Assembly (NCBI GenBank): GCA_003864495.1
Contig: ML133373.1
Location: 1,568,008-1,632,007 of the forward strand
From: Nemopilema nomurai
Taxonomy: Eukaryota > Cnidaria > Scyphozoa > Rhizostomeae > Rhizostomatidae
DNA: 64,000 bases
Direction: 5' to 3'
The position numbers were made by a program, and so were the translations under genes. The notes beneath the pieces were generated by a model. That model ran no database searches, had not been told where the DNA came from, and saw only the letters and a program-made list of their open reading frames with translations. Within the stretch, counting starts at the first letter, position 1. Every line of letters starts with the position of its first letter. Below are positions 23,201-34,700 of this stretch, in pieces.

Positions 23201-26200
23201 CCATTAAGTAACTAACAATTCAAATATCATAATGTATGTATATCTAGTTAAATTCATTTTTTTAAGCTGCTTAGTAATAAACAACTAGGTGCATATATTG
23301 TCTTATTTTGCTTCTTCTCTTTTGCAATTACTATCGGTATGATCTGAGTGCCTCTTTGGCAATGTTTGTCCTTTCTGTTCTTGTTAAGCTGGGGTTGTGC
23401 TTCAGTGGGATTGATGTAGTAAGAGCAGCACAGAGTGATTATAAGTTATCACACTGAATGAAGAATATTTGTGGTTATTAAATTTCCACTCTAGATGGTA
23501 ATCAATAAGAATCAAATAAACATGTTAGCTAATTTTCCTTAGTTTCAAGATACCCTATCCGTAGCGTGCCATATTCAGCAAATAGAATTTAATTAATTTT
23601 GATGACATTGTTTGTTTTTCTTTGTGCTTCAAGAGAAGCAGCTTCTTGATTACATATCGTTCGTTTTTCAGTGGTTCATGCAAGTTTTAATGGCTGTACA
23701 GTATCTTCATTCTAACCGAGTTCTTCACCGAGACATAAAATCGCAAAATATTTTTCTTATGAAGAATGGAATCGCAAAACTAGGTACACCAATACTTTGT
23801 CATGTTTCTAAAGTGATGCTGTCCTTTAATTGATTTCTACCCTGAACAACTAAGCTAGGTTTTTAAACTAGGCATTAAATTTTTTAACGGATATAAAATT
23901 CTATGAACGACGATTTAGACAAGTATGAAATTGGGGAACCATAATTTTTGCATATTTTAGGTGTACACTGTTTTATACAACACCCCTCAAAGTATGCATC
24001 CTTTGAAGTTTGCAGCGCAAATGATGTATATAACCGAAACCATGTACCCGTTTAGGTTTTAACTATCCTTTTCAAAAAATCTCTTTCTATAGCTGAACGT
24101 TTTTATAGAATGAATGGTCATTCTATGTACCATAATTTAAAGTATTTAACAATTATAACTTGATATGACGCTTACCATAGTTAGTTTGTTAGGAAACTAG
24201 TTAATTTGGCATGGGTATGTTGGTATATCGAAGCTTGCTTTCCTCATATCTGATTATTGTTCTATAGGAAGGACTTTTTTACTTTGTTATATAATATCCC
24301 CTTTCCGCAGGTGACTTCGGTATTTCAAAGGTCATGGACAGCACCGTTGACATGGCCCAGACATGCGTAGGCACGCCGTGTTACTTGAGCCCTGAAATGT
24401 GCCAAGACTCTCCCTACAGCTCCAGGGCCGATATGTGGGTACGTGTAATTAATATAATCCTTCACAAAACATTTTTCAGTCTTTTCCTTCCACTTTTCCA
24501 CACTTGTTCAATGGGCTCTTTGTAGAGGCTGCTCAGAATTCTTTGTGAATAACGCTTTATGCTTGATTTTTGCGTATCATTTACATTCACTCACCACTTT
24601 CCCTCAGCAGCCTTTGGAACCAAAGTGATGTGGGACGTGGGTCCTTTAAAATAGGGGTGCTTTCTTTCAATCAAGATATTTTCTAGTTTTAGTTCTGAAA
24701 CCAAACAGCATAGTACGGTTACCTAATATTTCGAAATCGTTATTATCTAATGTTCACAATAAACCCTTTTATAGTTTTCAATAGCTTTATTTACTTTCAA
24801 ATCTATTTTTTGTCTACAAGAAAAACTGAAAATGCTTAGTTGTTGTGATACTTATATTTTATTTTTTTTAAATCATCGATAAACTGTATCTAAAATTGCT
24901 TTTTAGGCCCTTGGCTGTTTTTTATACGAAATGTGTATGTTGAATTACGCCTTCGAAGCTCAAAGCTTAATGACTTTATACAACAAAATCGTCAATTGTA
25001 AATACGAGGTGAGAATCTTCAATTTTACTTACAATAGAGATTTATGCTTTTTTGTTGCAATTTTGACGCAGGAAATATCTGAAACATGAGAAACCAAATC
25101 GTATTTCCCAGCTTTATCTATGTAGATTATTTTCACTGGTTTTTTATTTCCATGGAAAAGATAAGCAAGAGATAAATCCATATCTTAACCGTAAGTTCAA
25201 ATCGCCCGATAAAGACTGATGGAAAACCACTCTTTGAAGTTATTGTTTATTTTTTTGTTTATTGATTATTTTCACTGGTTTTTTATTTCCATGGAAAAGA
25301 TAAGCAAGAGATAAATCCATATCTTAACCGTAAGTTCAAATCGCCCGATAAAGACTGATGGAAAACCACTCTTTGAAGTTATTGTTTATTTTTTTGTCCC
25401 TCTCTCTTGAATCTCTCATTAATTATGCTTGCATTTGAATGCAAGACTAAATTGCAAGTCTTCTCATCTCGAGCGTAACTTTACCCCCATTTCTTTGACA
25501 GCCTATTTCAGAAAATTTCTCAGAAACTCTGGTAAATTTGGTAAAAAGTCTTTTGTGCAAATCACCAGAAAATAGACCCAGGTAAGTGTTCATCAGTGTT
25601 TTAATCACTCAGATAAATTTTTAGGTCTGAATGGTAGATATTTGCCGCTAGTTATCTACTAGTAAAACATCTATTCTAAATTTGGCTTTTATATTTGATC
25701 CCTCTGCTAATTTTCATTTTTAATGGCGATTCATCTGTAGATTGAAAGTTCATTTGCCCGAAGTTAGCAGGGGTGCGCAGTACAGTGTTAGCAGGGGTGC
25801 GCCGATTTGGGGGGCGTGGTCACACCCCCCCCCCCCCCAATGTGTAGTAGGACCTTCTGCATTAATATATATAACCCTCATTTGTATAATCAGTCAGTTT
25901 TACACCTCAAAGCGAGTGGTTTGTTTCTTGCGTTCACCTTTTGCCTGACAACTCAAAGTAACAGAGGAATCAGAGGCGGTATTATCCATGTTACAAATGT
26001 CTGGTAAACAGCCAGAAAGATGGTCATGCATTGAGGAACTTAACGTTAATTGGGAGCTTTGTAAAATTTGAAACTGTTAGACAAATTTTCTGTGGAGAAA
26101 AGGCTGGTCAAAAAAGTATAGTTGGTCACTTTTTTCTGAACGGCATTATCTATTTCATGATAGCAATTTTCTGTGACACAGTCAGGGACGGTTCCACTCA

Positions 26201-29200
26201 TGACACCTTGATAATTTTCAGCGCCACAGCCATCCTGAACGACCCGTTTATTCAAAAGAAACTCACGAACATGGTCACGGAATACAAACACATACAAGAG
26301 GGAATCACCGTCAGGTTGGGAATCACCGAAAGGGTTTCATTCTGCTTGTGTTTAAGTATATTTAAGTTTTTGAGCAAGTGCTTTGCGGTACAAAACTTCA
26401 CTATAGCTAGAAGAATCGGAAGCAGTTTTTGCATACTTAAAGTACTTTTTCACCCGACACTCTCAGAGTATGCATATCGCAACTGGATATCTATTCTGTC
26501 AGCTTTAGTTATTTTCCGACCTTTTCATACTCTGAGGAGTGTCGGACGAAAACGTACTTTTAGTATAAAAAACTGGCTCCGCTATTACTAGCTATTTAAG
26601 TGTTAGTTTCAACAGTCAAAATTATTTTGCCAACCTTAGTTTATAATTTGCTGCTTGTGAGAACAACTCTCTTTGTCCTTTTGTGTGACGCAAATCAGAG
26701 CAGACATTAAAATGCTGAGGGATGTTTGCCATGACATCTTTATTTTTCAATTACTTGAATTCATTAGTCTATTAGAACAGTAGGGAATTGTGCCTTTGAT
26801 TTATCCTCTTCTATTCTGTTCATGTTTAATTTCAAAGATTCTAACTTTCTTTGTTGATTTAGCAACAAGTTAGTGTAAAACAAATATTATTATTTTATGT
26901 GAATGCAAATATAACATCTAATATTAAAGGCTTTGCGGTGAAAAACTTCACAATTGCGAGAAATAGCGGGACCATACTTTTTGTATTACTAAAGCCCGTT
27001 TACGTCTGACACTCCTAAAAAATAACCAGTTGTGGAGAGCGAATGGGAAGCCCTTAGAGGCTTCTAAGAGTAGCGCATGTTTAGCTGTAAATCATCAACA
27101 TTATTATTATATATTACGTTTGTTGTTTTCTCAGGCATCAGCGTCTGAATGGCAACAAACTGCGCCCAGCCTCGGCTGCAAGTACTCGAGAGACCAAATC
27201 GAAGCATTCAGTGGGCAAGCGTTGTCTCTCGGCAGTTGGTATGAGAGGCTCGGTTCAAAATGGATCAGAGGCAGAACCTTCGACAAAAGCTGTCCAAGAA
27301 GGTATTTTGCGGTGTATAAATCATCCAATGTATACGTTACGCCTTTTGCTAACCGTATTTATTTTAAATATCATTCCTCAAGTCTTCCCATTTGACTTAC
27401 AGCTCCAAACATATTGATTTTTGTCTCCTTTTGTTGTCCTTACTTTCTCTTGCTTCTCCATCTCCTGTTTTTATTTATTACCACGCTCAATTGTTTCTTT
27501 TATTTTTGCTTTTCTTCGATTTTTTTATTAATATTATCTGCTTTCTTTCTAAGCTCTTTTTTCCTTCTTCAATATCTCAAAGTGCTGGTCAATTTCTTAA
27601 AATGTATGGAAAATGCATGGAGAAACGAATTAGTTTTTACTAACTTTATTTGCGAGAAAACCGTTTGAACAAAGAATTGACTTTATGTTTATTAGTAAGT
27701 CCACAAAGGCCTATTATTAATGGCGCTAATTATAGTCAACTTTTTCTAAATAAGCAAGCTTTTCATCAATTTTGAATTGTTGCGTTTTTGTATATTTGTA
27801 TCTGATCTACACATTTTGGTTTGAGAACTATCGTAAGTTGCATCAATTTTCTTTTAAGGCCAACGAGATTATTTGTTGCCTTGAATTTCAAAAGAGAGAT
27901 TTTGCTTGCATTGGCTTTCACTGTTCGTAGATAAATCGAATTTGATGTCAGCAAAGGAAACGGGGAACTACGCAGATGACTTTGTGGAGGAGAGTGACTC
28001 TGATTACTCCGATGACTTTGATGACGAGGAAGTCGACAACGAGCTCAGAGTGGTTGGAGACGAAGATGAGAGAGGGAGCACCACTGAGAGTGGAGTCATC
28101 GAGCAGTATCCTGATGATTTCGAGGAGCTTGGTGAAGAGGATGAACAGGTTTGTTTATAACGAAGCTTTTTTTGTTTTACCATGGGGAACATTAGCGTCA
28201 AGTGTCAAAGGAGCGCAGCTTAAAGTTTTTTGAACTATAGGTTTGATGCTGGAGATTTTATATGCACATTGAAAGAAATGGAAGAATCAGATTAAGAAAA
28301 GTGTGAATCGTCCTGAACTGATGCAACCTATGAGCTAATTACAATGCTTCTTTTGAATAGGTTCTTGTTTGTCCCTCTTCCCACCAAATGTATTTGCATT
28401 GCTTGGAAAGTTACCGTTTGGGACTGAAAAACGTTTTAGTTTTTCCTACATTTTGTTACATCTATACGAACTTGCTGCACAGTGTTTTGTTTCGTTTTAA
28501 GAACAACCTAGTAACATAATATATTCGTACTGTTTTTAAGTTCTAACATGCTTTTGCGGAACAATCTATGAGATTGCCAACTTTTATATTGTTCTCTAAC
28601 TATAAGTCTTTATCTGAGATCTTTCTCACGCTTCAGCAACTGGCCTCTAATGAATGAACCTCTGTTTTAGGAAATAGAAGAATTGCTAGGTAACGCTGAA
28701 GATGTGTTGCAAGGACCGGAAGGTAGCTAAGATCTTTTTCTGTTATGTTATTGTGATTTCCAAGAACACGACGAAAAAAGCCCTTGGCACACATTATACT
28801 TGTTCTCCTTGTGCTTTGTGATGGTGTTCCAGTCTTGCTTCCCAGGTTACCTTGACGTGAGACAGTGCTGCAATCTATGAAACTCGACTTCTAAAATTCA
28901 ATTTTTGTATCGACCTTTTCATTTATTATAATCACTGGTCTTACTAGACTAATTTTTCTGATTGATTTTCAGATTACGAAGATTTTGTCGACGAGGAACT
29001 AAGTGAAGGAGGCTCAAACATTGCCTTGCTTCGAGAGTAGGTCCCAACTTATATATCGTTAGTGTTCCGTTCTTTGTTGGTTTATATTGAAGTCTAGTAA
29101 ACACACTTTTAAACAAATATTTCCTACAAAACCTTCAGTATAGACGTGTTTTCTATTGTCATTCAGACAATGTCGTGAACATCTAGGCGAATCAGTATTC

Positions 29201-29631
29201 AATGAAGTAGAAGAAATTTGCAGGGAAGGGCACGGCCAGGAGTTTCTTGGGTGAGGCCACGACGGTTGCTTAAATCATTCTTGTTGCCATTGTTCTCTTT
29301 ACTTAAAATGTTTATTGTCATAGAGAACAAAACAAATGCCGTCTTGCCTGTCAGCTCCAACTTGAGTCAACTAATTTTCTTTATTTCTGTTTATTCAAAA
29401 GAGCTTGAGCTATTTGTAGCTTGTTTTGGAAACCATGTTTAGCTATATGTAAAGTTTCGTTTCGTGAAACCTTTGAAATCTCTACAAGATGCCTACAACT
29501 GGTTGTTGCTACATCTTTTTTATCAATGTTTCTGTTCCAATACAAGGTCTGAATTTCAACGAATTGCTGGCTCAGGGAAGCTGGAGGCGTGTTTTCTTGT
29601 CAATGAACTCATAGATTCAGAATCAAAGTGA
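20235..29631 (+). CDS. NEK11: NIMA-related serine/threonine kinase, NEK11-like
   Basis: Sixteen coding exons: 20235-20317, 20765-20842, 21181-21268, 22734-22784, 23068-23103, 23672-23783, 24311-24438, 24907-25008, 25502-25581, 26222-26314, 27135-27301, 27931-28148, 28671-28722, 28973-29036, 29167-29250, 29547-29631. Total 1521 bases, 506 residues, all phases consistent. Kinase domain at residues about 4-265: Gly loop GQGGCAIVYLV, AMKEI lysine, HRDIKSQN catalytic loop, DFGISK, activation segment TCVGTPCYLSPEM, and ALGCFLYEMCMLNYAF. DYCDGGSIYDKIQEAKQ and the acidic tail (NYADDFVEESDSDYSDDFDD, then EELLGNAEDVL and REHLGESVFNEVEEI) match the layout of NEK11 rather than NEK1/3/5. NEK11 acts in the DNA-damage G2/M checkpoint; other NEKs act at cilia and centrosomes. 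The kinase looks active. Exact orthology needs a tree. Confidence 0.9.
21269..22733. other. Large NEK intron with a CCAAT-rich, probably repetitive segment
   Basis: From about 21690 to 22060 the intron has repeated AGCCAATC/TCCAATAA boxes and near-repeats of GTTGA.CTATG. A hAT-like end, GAATCCGCCCCTG, lies at 22328-22340 and matches the end at 4347-4359. This suggests an inserted non-autonomous element of several hundred bases, but no matching left end was found, so the boundaries are unknown. Confidence 0.4.
25125..25398 (+). repeat. Perfect-looking 139-bp tandem duplication in NEK intron
   Basis: The block beginning GATTATTTTCACTGG at 25125 is repeated from 25264 with a 139-base offset and, by eye, no mismatch until about 25398. 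The duplication spans both copies, so it is very recent or an assembly artefact. Confidence 0.85.
25757..25860. repeat. Repeat fragment with long poly-C run
   Basis: AGCAGGGGTGCGC occurs twice within 40 bases, followed by a G-run, a C-run of about 14 and then ordinary AT-rich intron. Such CAGGGG..GGGG/CCCC debris is also seen at 31480 and 56510 and is typical of MITE ends. Boundaries are not clear. Confidence 0.35.
26404..26594. mobile_element. Foldback MITE-like inverted repeat in NEK intron
   Basis: Left arm 26404-26472 (TAGCTAG...CAGAGTATG) and right arm 26526-26594 (CATACTCTGAG...ACTAGCTA) are inverted copies of about 69 bases with a 53-base loop. The arms share ACACTC(C)TCAGAGTATG and AGTAC(G/T)TTTTC. 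A third, diverged single arm lies at 26929-27015 (GGCTTTGCGGTGAAAAACTT..). This suggests a short non-autonomous element. It starts about 90 bases after a NEK donor site. Confidence 0.65.
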
Positions 29632-30563
29632 TTTGTTCAGATTAAGGTATTATCTGTTCTTCATATCAGCAAAGATGCAGCTCTTACACTAGATTTTCTG
29701 ACCACCAAAGTGATTTATTTTTAATGCCTCCTCAAGTTGTGGATAGCGATAGAATACCTTATATATTGCGGAAAGGTATGCAAGAATTCGCCTTCTCTCA
29801 GTCTCATCAAGAGTAGTATTGTTATTATTAAGTTTTCTTGTTATATTCATGTTAATATTAAGTGATAGTGGTATGAAGGTCAAGTAACGAATTGTTATTT
29901 GCTATTAAATACTTGCTGTTTTATATTTTTTTTAAACTTAAGCACGTCAATTAGTTCATTTTCTACACATTAAGAACTTCAATTTTAACAAGATAATGGC
30001 AATACACTTGATTTACAAACATTTAATCACACGACAATGATTTTTTACAATCAAAACATTTTACTTTTTTGCTCTCTTTTGATCGTGGTTTTCTTTTCGT
30101 AGCTTATTTTGGCATCTAACTGGATGCGTTCAACGCAAATACCAAATAAATTTCAAAGAATTATTCACGCAAGGAAGAAACCTCGCTAATTTTTACGATA
30201 TACCTTCGCGATATTTTGTAGTGCTTTCAAAGGAAGGTTTGACGATAGTTCGGTGTGTAAATATGTTTCCCTGGTTTTAATTTGCATTCAATATTTTTGG
30301 TGTGTGTAAATATTTCTTAAAGTGTGAACTGATATTTTAAGATAAATTGTATGATGCAAAGATTTTGGGAGAATAATGAAGACTGATTTTTATCGTTATT
30401 TTGAACTGTGGAATTATCGCCAATCGTTGGTTGCGTGCAAATTTTTCAGGGGCTTTGTTTTCCGTTTCAGCTGGATTTTTTTACGACGAGTCTAGAAGGT
30501 CTTATGAGCATAGTTATTCTAAAGTCAAAGAATCTACATATATATAATGTACTATTCTATTGA
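29632..30563. other. Intergenic region NEK kinase to RNF2
   Basis: AT-rich, no coding signal on either strand, no repeat recognised before the hAT element that begins at 30572. Confidence 0.5.
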
Positions 30564-30571
30564 CTTTTCAC

Positions 30572-31519
30572 CAGGGGCGTAAATATTGGGGGGGTGTGAC
30601 ATTTTTCATCATGCTTTTGAATGAGTCCAGCACCAGCATCAGTGGCCTAGCCATCCTGGATGCCAAAATTTTACCAGTGTCTGGACGACGAAACCCAATG
30701 GCTCATTTTCGAAGGACATTTGATAAAACCATCTGCTGTTTTTAGTCGCTTATCCTCCTTGCCATTACAAAATTTTCCTAAAAGAAGTTAACACGACTGA
30801 ACTGTAGCTTGTCTACTCGTGAATTGATCTAATAATACACGTTTTTTCTTTTATAAGAAACCTAGCTTGGGTCCTAATACTAAAAGTTTCTTAATTTTTC
30901 ACTAGTTTCTAGTACCAAATAATTTTTATTTTTAGATAAACATCAAGTTTTGCGCCTTCCCTTGCATGTTAATTGTATTAAAGTTTATAACACAACAGTG
31001 AGATTTGATATCGTATCTCTTGATCATTATTCTTATGGAAACAGGGGTACTTTTGATCGAGACACCCGGTACAGTGTGCTTAAATTCTTGTATTATTTTC
31101 GTATTATTACCGAGACACACAGTACGTATTATTTTCCGGCTCTGGAAGTCAGCCTTTTTTGGAGTTTCTTAAAAATATTGATTTAGTTCTAAAAGTTTCT
31201 AAAAGGGCTCTAGTATTAGTTTTCTTATCAACCAGTTTCTTATAATAAAAGAAACATGTAAACTCTGATTGACATATGAACAGCAAGGCATTGACTTATG
31301 GTTCAAAGTTCAATACAAAAATTAAACAAAAATGCGTAAAAATATCAGAAACTTTCAAATACAACAAATTTCATAACGGTTTCTCCCAAGGAAGGAACAC
31401 CGCGAAGGCTTCTCCGAAAACAGATCTCGTAACATTTTAGTCGGGCAGCGGCGAAAATGTCGGGCAAAATATTATGTACCCCCCCCCCCCCCCAAAGAAA
31501 AATACTAGTTACGCCCCTG
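30572..31519. mobile_element. Complete non-autonomous hAT-type element with 8-bp target-site duplication
   Basis: Left end CAGGGGCGTAA at 30572 and right end, inverted, TTACGCCCCTG ending at 31519. The element is flanked on both sides by the identical 8 bases CTTTTCAC (30564-30571 and 31520-31527). Terminal CAGGG-type repeats with 8-bp target duplications define hAT transposons. G-runs and C-runs lie just inside the ends. The 948-base interior has no transposase-like frame, so it must have been moved by an enzyme encoded elsewhere. The insertion ends about 220 bases before the RNF2 start codon and so sits in that gene's promoter or 5' leader. Confidence 0.9.
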
Positions 31520-31746
31520 CTTTTCACATGGAAGTATGCATTAAAATGGCCAAGGAGAGCCAAGGGGTTAGAAATTTGACAAAGCCGAAATCTCACGGCC
31601 TCGTTATCGATTGTTGATAGGGCTGGAAATGAGGCCAATTCAACTCAATAAAATTAGCTTGAATCAACTTCAACAAAGGAAAAAGGGTGTTATCTGGAAC
31701 TGTCGAAGTTGTTTCACTCTTATAATTCGGAAACAAATTGCCAAAA

Positions 31747-34700
31747 ATGTCACAACAGAGTCAGCAGTCAATTCAGCCAAGGTCTTGGGGTAAGATCAGC
31801 TAATGATTTTTACATTAAACAATGAAGTGTTTAAGTACTGAGTCTTTTTCGCAGCACGATCCCTGACAAATGAATTGAAGGGTCGATCTTCTCTCCACAG
31901 TGATCGAGATCTGCACATCCAAGCTCAAATTTGGCGCAACTTAGAACTGGCAGTGTTGTTTGATAGAACATAATCATGCATATTGTGTAGTTTTCCTAGA
32001 CAAAGAGGTTGATCCTGTTCAACATCATAATCATAACTTATATCATAACTTATCACTGCACTGTCTTTGAAAACTATAAAGAAATAAGTAAACAACGAAG
32101 GAGCTGAGTTCACGGGGAAGGTATTTGTGAAGATTGGCTGCTGTTTTATGAATTTCAGTATGGTGCAAACCAAAAGAAAGTTTCTGACCACACTCTGAAG
32201 TCAATTTTTTTATTAGATTTGGCTTGACCTAATTTTCTATGAATTTAAATCATGTCCTGATACCCATTGGCCGTTTGGACAAAATTGTGTGCAAGAGGGG
32301 AAAATTTATTTCGTTATTTCAACTGATATTTTCAGAACTCAGCCTGTATGAGTTGCACAGAAAGCCTCATGAGGCAATCACAGATGACACAGAAATAGCA
32401 ATCTCCCCAAGAAGCCTTCATAGCGAACTCATGTGTCCTATATGTTTGGACATGCTCAAAAATACAATGACTACCAAAGAGGTAAACATTTTGCATATGC
32501 TGTAACACTTTTTCATTAGATAGGTACGTGTGTGTAATCACCGCCTTGTAAATAACTCAAAACATTGCTCTTTATTTACCACAAAAGTAAGTTAATTTTG
32601 TTTATTTTATAAAACAAAAGTTTTTATTCTGTCTGTTTTTGTCTCTATAACTAGAAAGTTAGCTGCAGCGAGCATTTGTTTTACTGGCATAACAGAAAGT
32701 TTTCTATCAGTGTCTTGAAAAAGTATATAAAGTGTGTTTTAATGAAAAGGCCCAAGCTGCGTCAAGGAGTCAGCATAAACCATTTTTACAGATCCATTAC
32801 CTGGTGATTTTTAAACATTTTCAAATAGATTAGAAGCGTTATGCAAAATTATAGCCAAAATTAGATTTTTTGGAGTAAATATAATATATTCATCTTCTAG
32901 GGAAAAGTCCTGTAGAAATATTGGTTTCTTGTTTTATCAGTATAACACTGCAAAACAAAAGTCTAGATTATCCAAATGTTTTTTACAGTTGTTGAATAGA
33001 AAATATCTTCACTCTACACATAACTTGTTGCTTATTTTTACTTTAGTGTCTGCATAGATTTTGTCAAGATTGTATAATTACTGCACTAAGAAGTGGGTAA
33101 GTGGGCCATAAGGTCAGAACATTTTGAATTTGCAACTAAATCCATAATGAATTGAAGTTACTACTGTTGTATTTAGTGAGTACCCTTAGGAACTTAAATT
33201 TTGCTTTAGTGTGCTGGTTTACCTGTTTTTTGTTCCCAACAACTCTCATTCCTAAAAGTCATAGTTTTTTCCTTAACTGTCAATTTTTCTTGTTTCCGTG
33301 ATGACTTTCAAAAAGCTTTGAGAATCACTCTAACTTTTGCAGCAATAAAGAATGTCCAACCTGCAGGAAAAAGTTGATATCAAAAAGATCTTTAAGACCA
33401 GATCCAAACTTTGATGCTTTAATTGACAAGGTAGTATGACTATTTTTATCACAATGCCAAAAATTACCACATTAATTACTATTTGATCTCTATTTTCAAA
33501 TCCCTGTTTGAAGATTTCAAATGTGCAAACATGGAGCCATTTTCATGAAGATCTACCAACAAATATTTTTTTTCATGCCTCAAAAGGATTCCCAATGTCT
33601 TTCTGAAATTTCCCAATGTCTCAATGAAATTTCTTGAATGGATTGAACTTTTAACTCATCACCATGTTTTTCACCAAGTAAAGAATAGAAGAGATGTTTT
33701 ACGTAGTTAACAAAATTGTTTTTAGATTTATCCAAATAGAGAAGAGTATGAAGCCCATCAGGTGAGCCCACCAAGGATTTTAATCAACTTTAAATTTAGA
33801 AATGTTTTAGAATGATTACACCACCATCCAGTTTTTCTATTTTGGCAGTGTTGATTTTTGATTTTCCATGGCAGTAATTTGTCCTGTTTACTTGTTGGTT
33901 TTTCTCAATTCATGCTTATGTGTTGTACTTGTTTATACTGTTTCTAATGTGTTTTGATTATGTTATATAAAATCAAGCAAATCAGTTGTGTTGCAGTGCT
34001 GTTTTGTTGTCAAATGGCTTCAGTTTTCACCTCTCCTTTTTCACCTTTAGTTTGAGTCATTAGATTAACCCTTCACCTCTCACCTTAGCCATCAGCACCT
34101 TTGATCCACTGAGCGAGCTATCTGCCAATATTGCATTTATTGAGTTTTGGAGCTACATGGCTTGTATTTGATCTATATGTGTTTATTTTTGTTTCCTTGT
34201 AGGAAAGAGTTTTGCAAAAGCTAAACAGCCACCACAACCAACAAGCACTCACTACAAGCATAGAGGAAGGCCTAAAGCTCCAAGCACAGAACAGGTTGCA
34301 ACGGATGCTGCGGCAAGTGCGTAACTATTACCCTATTGGGAAGTCAGGCTAAATGAAGGACAATCATTTTGACCTTTCACCTCCTCCTTTGTCTGAGCTT
34401 TTGTTTGTAGCTTGTAGCCCTTAACATTTGTTGTGACCTTGTTTTGTGCAAAGAACTGACAAGATTACCACAAATGCTCTGCTTTTGTGCTTTATGAGAG
34501 GAGCTTGGCAGGCGTTTTCTCTTTTCATTGATAAATTAATGCAAACTCTTGCCCTGATTTTCAGAGATAATTAAGATCTAAAGCCACAGTTTAATTTTTT
34601 TGCTGAAAAATAGTCCTCAAGACAAAAACATCCTTAGAAAAAGGAGCTTTGGTTTTCTAAGGATTCAAAGTCCTCATTGCTTAGTGACTATGTCCTCTAA

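Noticed and set aside
23612..23671. Extended kinase exon reading EKQLLDYISFVF before WFMQVLM
   Set aside because: The GTTTTTCAG acceptor just before TGGTTC and the small exon at 23068-23103 give a better match to NEK kinases and keep the phase.
25170..25340. B-box-like GTTCAAATC repeated twice, considered as tRNA or SINE
   Set aside because: No A box at the right distance and no cloverleaf; it repeats only because the 139-bp segment is duplicated.
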